The notes below the pieces were generated by a model. The model was not told where the DNA came from, searched no databases, and was given only the letters and a program-made list of their open reading frames with translations. A DNA stretch of 20,145 bases from CAZPZZ01 sp964591245 (GTDB taxonomy: Bacteria; Acidobacteriota; Vicinamibacteria; Vicinamibacterales; UBA8438): NCBI GenBank assembly GCA_964591245.1, contig CAZPZZ010000069.1, positions 1 through 20,145 on the forward strand, in the 5' to 3' direction. Made by a program: the position numbers and the translations under genes. Of the stretch, positions 15,602-20,145 are shown piece after piece; positions within the stretch are counted from its first letter, which is position 1, and the number at the start of each line of letters is the position of its first letter.

Positions 15602-17338
15602 TCAGCTGCACGCGGCGCCGATCTCGGCCTCAAGTCGCCGGAGCCCCACCTTGGCATCGGGCTCCAGGTGCACCCACAGTACGCGGCGCCCACGATCAAC
15701 AAGCGCCTGGAGGTCTCCCCGTGCCTGCGCGGCCTTGATGACGCCAAAGGTGTAGTCACGGCCCGGAATCGCCACGTCTACGAGATCTTGAGACGTGATC
15801 TGAAGAAAGATCCCTCGATCTGTCCCACCCTTGAAGGCCTGTCCAGTCGAGTGGAGAAATCGGGGTCCAAACCCCACGCTCGTCGCGACCCTGTACGTAT
15901 CCCGCACCATGTGTCGCATTCGGTGCAACGCTTTCCGATGCGTGGCACTCCGATCCAGATAGGCCAAGAGCGCGCAATAATCTCCAGGCGTGAATCCCTC
16001 CAAGTGCGCAGAGATGAACTGAGAGACACTGGCCCCCGCCCCGGCCGCCGCACGCAGGTGATCAGCGTAGCAACCTGTTGCATACAGCGCGAGACCCTCC
16101 GTTTCCGCCAGTGGCGTCTCCTGGGGCACGATCCCCGTCGACACGTAGCTTTGGGTCACCGCTCGTGCAGCCACCTTGCTCGATTCAACATCCGGCTGAT
16201 CAAATGGGTTCACCTGTAACACCGACGCACAGACTGCGGTGGCACATTCCCAGCGAAACAGTTCCGCCCCGATCCCTAGAGGGTCTGAAACCGACAATTC
16301 GATAACCGGGTGGCCATGCTCCGCAAGGCGTGCGAGCGCGACGTCCTGCTCCACATCAGGCGCTGATGCAAGACGGAGATACACGAACAGGCGATCCTGT
16401 CCATACGCCTCTGGCGGTCCGAGTACCTCATCCACAATCGGCACAATGCCGCGACCCGATTTCCCCAGGGATTCCGCCAACAGCTGCTCAAGCCATACCC
16501 CCAGCGCACCAATCGCAGGTGAGATCACCACCGTCAGCTTGTCCCGACCTGTACTAGCCGCCAACCCCAGCGCCAAGCCAAGGCGAACGCCGGGATTCTC
16601 AGCAACCGGGACATCCGGACCACACGAGACGGCCATCCGGCGTGCACGCGACACCAATTCGGTGACGTTAACCTTGCACACACCCGCCGGCCCGAGACCG
16701 AAGCGCGAAAGCACGGAGAATCTCCCGCCAATCGCCTCTCCCCCGTACCACACCTGTCGAAACGGCTCACCCACTGCCTGTCTGTCGAGAGGCGACCTCC
16801 GATCCGTGATCGCCACAACATGCGCCGCCGCCGCGGCCGGGCCCTGGGCGGCCCTCAACTGGTCGAGAACGTATTCGGAGAGCAGTGTGGACTCCAACGT
16901 GGTCCCAGACTTACTGGACACGATGACCAGTGTCCGAGACCATGCGAGCGAGGTAACGGTCCGCAATATCTGGGCGGGGTCGGTCGTGTCGAGTACTCGC
17001 AGTGCCGGCGCTCCGTCCGAGGGCGCAAGAACGCTGCACAGTACTTCTGCCCCAAGACTTGCACCACCCATACCAAGCAAGAGCACATCGGTAATACCGC
17101 TCTCGCGCACCCGGCTCCCAAATTCTTCCACCCCACGAAGTTCATCAGCCTCGGAGACAATATCCAACCATCCCAGCCAGTGATCCTCGTCAGCCCCTGT
17201 CCAGAGACTACTGTCTTTCTCCCACAACCGTTCCACCCGTCGGTCGCGCTGCCACGAGACGGACAACTTCTCCAATCCCGCCTCAAACGATGTCCCGACT
17301 TGCCACCGGTCCGGCATCTCAGATCGATCGTCTGTCAT
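15602..17338 (-). CDS. pgi: Glucose-6-phosphate isomerase, transaldolase-fusion type but stand-alone
   Basis: The enzyme interconverts glucose 6-phosphate and fructose 6-phosphate. In its 578 residues I see LLGMGGASLG (87-96), the sugar-phosphate loop SSKSGTT (141-147), the GGRFSVLS signature (204-211), a Glu at 289 in LLAESLGKSG as likely base, and FLHSTGQAFKGG (494-505) with His496 and Lys503. The N-terminal KDSSLWTGADEDHWLGWLD (41-59) and the NPFDQPDVESSK block match the isomerase half of bifunctional transaldolase/phosphoglucose isomerase proteins; here the transaldolase half is absent and translation starts near the linker. The ATG is preceded by GGAGG at a short 3-nt spacing and the first 20 bp overlap rpiB, which implies coupled translation. 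The sugar-isomerase call is strong. Confidence 0.9.
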   Translation of the reverse strand: MTDDRSEMPDRWQVGTSFEAGLEKLSVSWQRDRRVERLWEKDSSLWTGADEDHWLGWLDIVSEADELRGVEEFGSRVRESGITDVLLLGMGGASLGAEVLCSVLAPSDGAPALRVLDTTDPAQILRTVTSLAWSRTLVIVSSKSGTTLESTLLSEYVLDQLRAAQGPAAAAAHVVAITDRRSPLDRQAVGEPFRQVWYGGEAIGGRFSVLSRFGLGPAGVCKVNVTELVSRARRMAVSCGPDVPVAENPGVRLGLALGLAASTGRDKLTVVISPAIGALGVWLEQLLAESLGKSGRGIVPIVDEVLGPPEAYGQDRLFVYLRLASAPDVEQDVALARLAEHGHPVIELSVSDPLGIGAELFRWECATAVCASVLQVNPFDQPDVESSKVAARAVTQSYVSTGIVPQETPLAETEGLALYATGCYADHLRAAAGAGASVSQFISAHLEGFTPGDYCALLAYLDRSATHRKALHRMRHMVRDTYRVATSVGFGPRFLHSTGQAFKGGTDRGIFLQITSQDLVDVAIPGRDYTFGVIKAAQARGDLQALVDRGRRVLWVHLEPDAKVGLRRLEAEIGAACS

Positions 17339-17795
17339 CCGCCTCCGACCAGTTCACTTCTTCCAACTGTCGAACCTTGTCCAGTCGACGCCGATGTCGC
17401 TCGTCGTTCGAGAATGACGCGTCAAGGAAGCCTTCTACCAGTTCAACAGCAAGAGCCACCCCCACGATCCGCGCGCCCAGCACGAGCACGTTCATGTCAT
17501 CGTGCTCGACCCCTTGACGGGCCGAGTACGTATCGTGACAGACTGCGCCTCGCACTCCTGCCACCTTATTCACGGCTACACTAGCCCCCACGCCGCTCCC
17601 GCACAACATGATCCCCCGATCCGCCGTCCCTCCACGCACCGTGAGCGCTACCTTCTGCGCGAAGTCCGGATAATCCGCTGGGGCCGTGCTTCCCGTCCCA
17701 ACATCGATGACCTCGTGGCCCGCAGCACCCAACCACTCAACCAACGTAGTCTTAAGATCGAACCCAGCGTGATCAGCGCCGATCGCAATACGCAT
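17319..17795 (-). CDS. rpiB: Ribose-5-phosphate isomerase B
   Basis: RpiB interconverts ribose 5-phosphate and ribulose 5-phosphate. The 158-residue product starts MRIAIGADHAGFDLK, the family N-terminus with the substrate-binding Asp-His pair, and contains DVGTGSTAPADYPDFA (36-51), GIMLCGSGVGASVAVNKVAG with the active-site Cys, RGAVCHDTYSARQGVEHDDM and NVLVLGARIVG. Length is typical. AGGAGA lies 6 nt before the ATG. The 3' end overlaps pgi by 20 bp, and pncB ends 84 bp upstream on the same strand, so a pncB-rpiB-pgi operon is likely. Ribose 5-phosphate is the precursor of PRPP, which PncB consumes, giving a metabolic reason for the grouping. A galactose-6-phosphate isomerase subunit is a less likely alternative. 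Confidence 0.95.
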   Translation of the reverse strand: MRIAIGADHAGFDLKTTLVEWLGAAGHEVIDVGTGSTAPADYPDFAQKVALTVRGGTADRGIMLCGSGVGASVAVNKVAGVRGAVCHDTYSARQGVEHDDMNVLVLGARIVGVALAVELVEGFLDASFSNDERHRRRLDKVRQLEEVNWSEADDRRSI

Positions 17796-17879
17796 TCCAT
17801 CTCCTAGCTGTGCCGAGCCCCAAAAGGCTAGCGTGGCCTGCCACCCATACTCTCCGACCCAGCGGATCTTCAGTGCACA

Positions 17880-19211
17880 CTACACACGTCCCTCCCGCAC
17901 CCGCGTCGCCAGTCCAGACAACATCGTACTCACCCGCACGTCGTAACGCGACGGCTCCTGGCACCGACGCACCGATAGGGGTAGCCGCTCGACTTCCGTT
18001 CGGCACCGCTCCCTCAGCGCTGCCACGGTGGTGCTCTCCTCCAGCACACGCCCCTGCCTCATGACCTGCCGTAACAGCGGCGCCATCCCTTTCGCCACCA
18101 CCTCATCATCGAGCCCGAGCAGGTCCCACTCGACCGGTCCGTTCCCCGTCGACCTCCAGACCTGCTTGGCGCCCGGCAAGGTCTCCTTCCCTGCGCTGAG
18201 CTTCATGAGCGGCATCATCCGCCCTTCCCGCTCAATCTCTACCAACTTGTAGACACCGCTCAGCGTCGGCGCGTCCTTCGACGTGATCAATGCGGTCCCC
18301 ACACCAAAACCATCCACCGGTGCCCCCGCCGCAACGAGCGCACTCACTCGATATTCGTCGAGATCACCGCTGACAAGAATTCGGGTTCCCCTCAGGCCGC
18401 CGGCGTCAAGAATGGCCCGTACGCCGCGACTCAACTCGGCCAAATCTCCACTATCCAACCTCACCGCGGCCGGCCGTAGCCCTTCGTCCACGATCAGCTG
18501 CGCCGCCGCCAGGGAATCATACGTATCAATCAGCAGCACGGACCGGGCGCCATGCATCTCAACATACCGCGTGAATGCGGTGCGCTCATCTGGTTGCGAC
18601 ATGACCCACGAATGGGCCATGGTCCCTGAGACATCCACACCAAAGCGAAAGCCAGCATCGAGATTCGAGGTACCCGTGCAGCCGCCGAGACAGGCCGCTC
18701 GCGCACCATACATCGCCGCCTCTGCGCCATGAGCCCGGCGCCCCCCAAACTCGATAACCGGCGTACCTTTCGCGGCCTCGACCATACGTGACGCCTTGCT
18801 GGCAATCGTGGTCTGGAACAATACCGTGTTCAGCAGCGCGGTCTCCACAAGCTGCGCCTGGAGCAGCGGAGCCGTCACGCGGACCAGCGGCTCTCCAGCA
18901 AACACCGGAACCCCCTCCGGTACAGCCCATACGTTTCCACAAAAACGCAGCCTCCGAAGCGTCTCAAAGAACGAAGACTCCGCTCCCGCCAGTTCGGGAA
19001 GCGACTCAAGATACGCCACCTCCTCTGACGTGCACGCCCACTGTTCTAGATAAGCCAGCGCCTGCTCCAGTCCAGCCGCAACAAGATACCCCCGTACGGC
19101 GGGAAGCTCACGCACGAACAACTCGAACGTCGCCAGCGGTTGTTGACCACTCCCGTGGTACCCCGCCGCCATCGTCATCTCGTACAGATCGGTAGAGAGC
19201 GCACCAGGCAT
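17880..19211 (-). CDS. pncB: Nicotinate phosphoribosyltransferase
   Basis: PncB converts nicotinate, PRPP and ATP to nicotinate mononucleotide in the Preiss-Handler route to NAD. The 443-residue protein starts MPGALSTDLYEMTMAAGYHG, the family N-terminus. VIEFGGRRAHG carries the PRPP/substrate residues, GTMAHSWVM the phosphorylated His, and LLIDTYDS and AVRLDSGDLAELS the phosphoribosyl-binding acidic residues; FGVGTALITS and GVYKLVEI complete the barrel. An in-frame start at 19271 would run into pncA, so I use the ATG at 19211. No Shine-Dalgarno precedes it; TAACAT lies 8 nt upstream, suggesting a leaderless mRNA. It diverges from pncA, the enzyme making its substrate, and leads a probable operon with rpiB and pgi. 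Confidence 0.95.
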   Translation of the reverse strand: MPGALSTDLYEMTMAAGYHGSGQQPLATFELFVRELPAVRGYLVAAGLEQALAYLEQWACTSEEVAYLESLPELAGAESSFFETLRRLRFCGNVWAVPEGVPVFAGEPLVRVTAPLLQAQLVETALLNTVLFQTTIASKASRMVEAAKGTPVIEFGGRRAHGAEAAMYGARAACLGGCTGTSNLDAGFRFGVDVSGTMAHSWVMSQPDERTAFTRYVEMHGARSVLLIDTYDSLAAAQLIVDEGLRPAAVRLDSGDLAELSRGVRAILDAGGLRGTRILVSGDLDEYRVSALVAAGAPVDGFGVGTALITSKDAPTLSGVYKLVEIEREGRMMPLMKLSAGKETLPGAKQVWRSTGNGPVEWDLLGLDDEVVAKGMAPLLRQVMRQGRVLEESTTVAALRERCRTEVERLPLSVRRCQEPSRYDVRVSTMLSGLATRVREGRV

Positions 19212-19236
19212 GACATCGGATGTTAATCTATCTCGG
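19212..19236. promoter_or_regulatory. Compact divergent promoter between pncB and pncA, possibly leaderless on both sides
   Basis: Only 25 bp separate the two start codons. On the plus strand TAATCT (19224-19229) is 7 nt before the pncA ATG; on the minus strand TAACAT (19225-19220) is 8 nt before the pncB ATG. Both fit the TAnnnT -10 pattern at the distance seen in leaderless genes, and neither gene has a Shine-Dalgarno. The -35 regions would lie inside the opposite coding sequence. Confidence 0.42.
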
Positions 19237-19851
19237 ATGGGTGAACCGAACGACCACAGACCCGCCGTCACCCTCGCCTTGGTGCTCGTCGACCTTCAGC
19301 GCGATTTCTGTCCAGGCGGAGCCTTGGCCGTCCCGGCGGGTAACGACGTGATACCTGTACTGAACGCCGTCGCTCGCCAAGCCCAGAAGCACCGTGCCGT
19401 GCTCTACGCAAGTCGAGACTGGCATCCGGCAGAGTCGAGACATTTCGTCTCTTCTGGAGGCTCATGGCCCACGCATTGCGTGGCTGGCACACCGGGTGCA
19501 AAATTCCACCAGGCACTCCAGCTGCCTCGTTCGACCGGCATCGTCGACAAGGGCGTCGACCCAGACAGCGACGGGTATTCCGTATTCGACGGCACGCTGC
19601 GGGACGGAACCGGTCTACTCGACGATCTACAACGGCAAGGTATCCAGCATCTGATTATCGGGGGCTTGGCGACGGACTATTGTGTGCGCCACTCGGTCCT
19701 TGACGCGCGCCACCACGGCTTCCAGGTTACGGTCCTCACGGACGGAATTGCTGCGGTCGACCTGGCACAGGGCGACGGCACCAGAGCGTTGGATGAGATG
19801 CGACGCGCAGGAGCCACCCTACAAGTCTCAACATCGCTCACCTGGTCGTGA
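19237..19851 (+). CDS. pncA: Nicotinamidase
   Basis: PncA hydrolyses nicotinamide to nicotinate and ammonia for NAD salvage. The 204-residue product has the full catalytic triad: Asp19 in LVLVDLQRDFCPGG, Lys105 in GIVDKGVD and Cys149 in GLATDYCVRHS. Metal ligands match Asp61 and His63 (SRDWHP) and His80 (SWPTHC). GTPGAKFH and the SDGYSVFDG loop are typical of nicotinamidase rather than other isochorismatase-fold hydrolases. The ATG at 19237 is preferred over 19210, which would overlap the pncB start codon. No ribosome site is seen; TAATCT sits 7 nt upstream. The divergent neighbour pncB uses the nicotinate produced. The function is secure. Confidence 0.95.
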   Translation: MGEPNDHRPAVTLALVLVDLQRDFCPGGALAVPAGNDVIPVLNAVARQAQKHRAVLYASRDWHPAESRHFVSSGGSWPTHCVAGTPGAKFHQALQLPRSTGIVDKGVDPDSDGYSVFDGTLRDGTGLLDDLQRQGIQHLIIGGLATDYCVRHSVLDARHHGFQVTVLTDGIAAVDLAQGDGTRALDEMRRAGATLQVSTSLTWS

Positions 19852-19937
19852 GGTCGCTCCCGTCCCACACCAGCAAGAGACGCCCTCGCGACGAAACGCT
19901 GCCGTCGTACTCGGTCTAAAAGGAAAAACGATGAGGC

Positions 19938-19963
19938 GTGCGTGCCGGTGACCCGGCACGCAC
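19938..19963. terminator. Strong inverted repeat, likely shared terminator
   Basis: GTGCGTGCCGG (19938-19948) pairs perfectly with CCGGCACGCAC (19953-19963) around a 4-nt loop. It lies between the pncA stop and the stop of the convergent cytochrome gene. On the minus strand a T-rich stretch (19930-19916) follows after a short gap; the plus strand lacks one. A two-way terminator is the natural reading. Confidence 0.6.
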
Positions 19964-19989
19964 CTTCAGGCACTAGACGGGGGACGCGC

Positions 19990-20145
19990 TTAATTTCCCT
20001 GCATGGGACTCGGCCCGCCGGTGAACGTCCAGAGGTAATCTCTGATCGCCTCGATTTGAGCGTCGGCGTCTTGATCGAACTGCGGATAGAACGATCCCGG
20101 ATACTCGGACCAGAACGTAGGCATCCGCGTGCCCGGCTGGATATC
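19990..20145 (-). CDS. c-type cytochrome, C-terminal fragment (5' end cut by window edge)
   Basis: The last 51 residues plus stop are in the window. They read DIQPGTRMPTFWSEYPGSFY, then PQFDQDADAQIEAIRDYLWT and end with FTGGPSPMQGN. GTRMPTFW followed by an acidic AQIEAIRDYL helix is the C-terminal signature of class I c-type cytochrome domains, where the Met is the axial haem ligand. The CxxCH haem site would lie outside the window. Such proteins are exported and carry electrons; whether it serves the PQQ dehydrogenases cannot be judged, as they are 9 kb away. A hairpin lies just beyond the stop codon. Confidence 0.72.
   Translation of the reverse strand, partial: DIQPGTRMPTFWSEYPGSFYPQFDQDADAQIEAIRDYLWTFTGGPSPMQGN

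Noticed and set aside
16239..17183. 314-aa open frame on the plus strand
   Set aside because: Antisense to pgi, which has all catalytic motifs; the Ser/Thr/Pro/Arg-rich translation has no family features.
1..20145. CRISPR array, insertion sequence, integrase, toxin-antitoxin or defence genes
   Set aside because: I looked for regular short repeats, terminal inverted repeats and recognisable protein motifs on both strands and found none.

Overview
The window is high-GC bacterial chromosomal DNA with one 10-N assembly gap (11268-11277). It encodes two partial genes at the edges, twelve complete protein genes that I trust, one probable small gene and one probable gene remnant. I see no rRNA, tRNA, CRISPR array, insertion sequence or phage gene. 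The mix of secreted PQQ-propeller dehydrogenases, a secreted metallo-beta-lactamase-fold protein, an abundant uncharacterised secreted family, an endostatin/lectin-like secreted protein and a phosphoglucose isomerase of the transaldolase-fusion type suggests Acidobacteriota (perhaps Vicinamibacteria-like) or a neighbouring soil or marine lineage. That placement is an inference from gene content; no marker gene is present.

Left part (1-1750): a truncated cyclophilin on the minus strand, a secreted lectin/endostatin-like protein, and a probable small plus-strand protein of unknown function. Middle-left (1857-11025): a periplasmic oxidation block. It has three paralogous PQQ-dependent dehydrogenases in alternating orientation (minus, plus, minus). 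The first is directly abutted by an upstream secreted MBL-fold gene; the second ends convergently, with a 26-bp overlap, on a conserved secreted protein of unknown function that lies downstream of the third. All three dehydrogenases keep the Asp and Lys that correspond to D466 and K493 of E. coli membrane glucose dehydrogenase, so they are probably active, but their substrates cannot be read from sequence. No PQQ biosynthesis gene is in the window.

Middle (11044-15596): an N-gap flanked by two similar sequences (about 82% over 50 nt), a short stretch resembling the N-terminus of an enolase-superfamily dehydratase, then a minus-strand acid-catabolism set: an HpcH/HpaI-type class II aldolase, a tartrate/D-malate dehydrogenase and a class III CoA-transferase. 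A crotonase-fold gene diverges from the CoA-transferase. It lacks both glutamates of classical enoyl-CoA hydratase.

Right part (15602-19851): a probable minus-strand operon pncB-rpiB-pgi, with pncA divergent from pncB. The genes tie ribose-5-phosphate supply to NAD salvage. The 25-bp pncB/pncA spacer has no Shine-Dalgarno sequence on either side but carries overlapping TAnnnT elements placed as expected for two leaderless transcripts. A strong inverted repeat lies after pncA, and the window ends in the C-terminus of a c-type cytochrome.

I do not see a clearly novel defence or mobile system. The most unusual items are the possible double-leaderless pncA/pncB promoter, the crotonase without either catalytic glutamate, the MBL protein with an altered metal motif, and the rearranged, gapped junction next to the aldolase.
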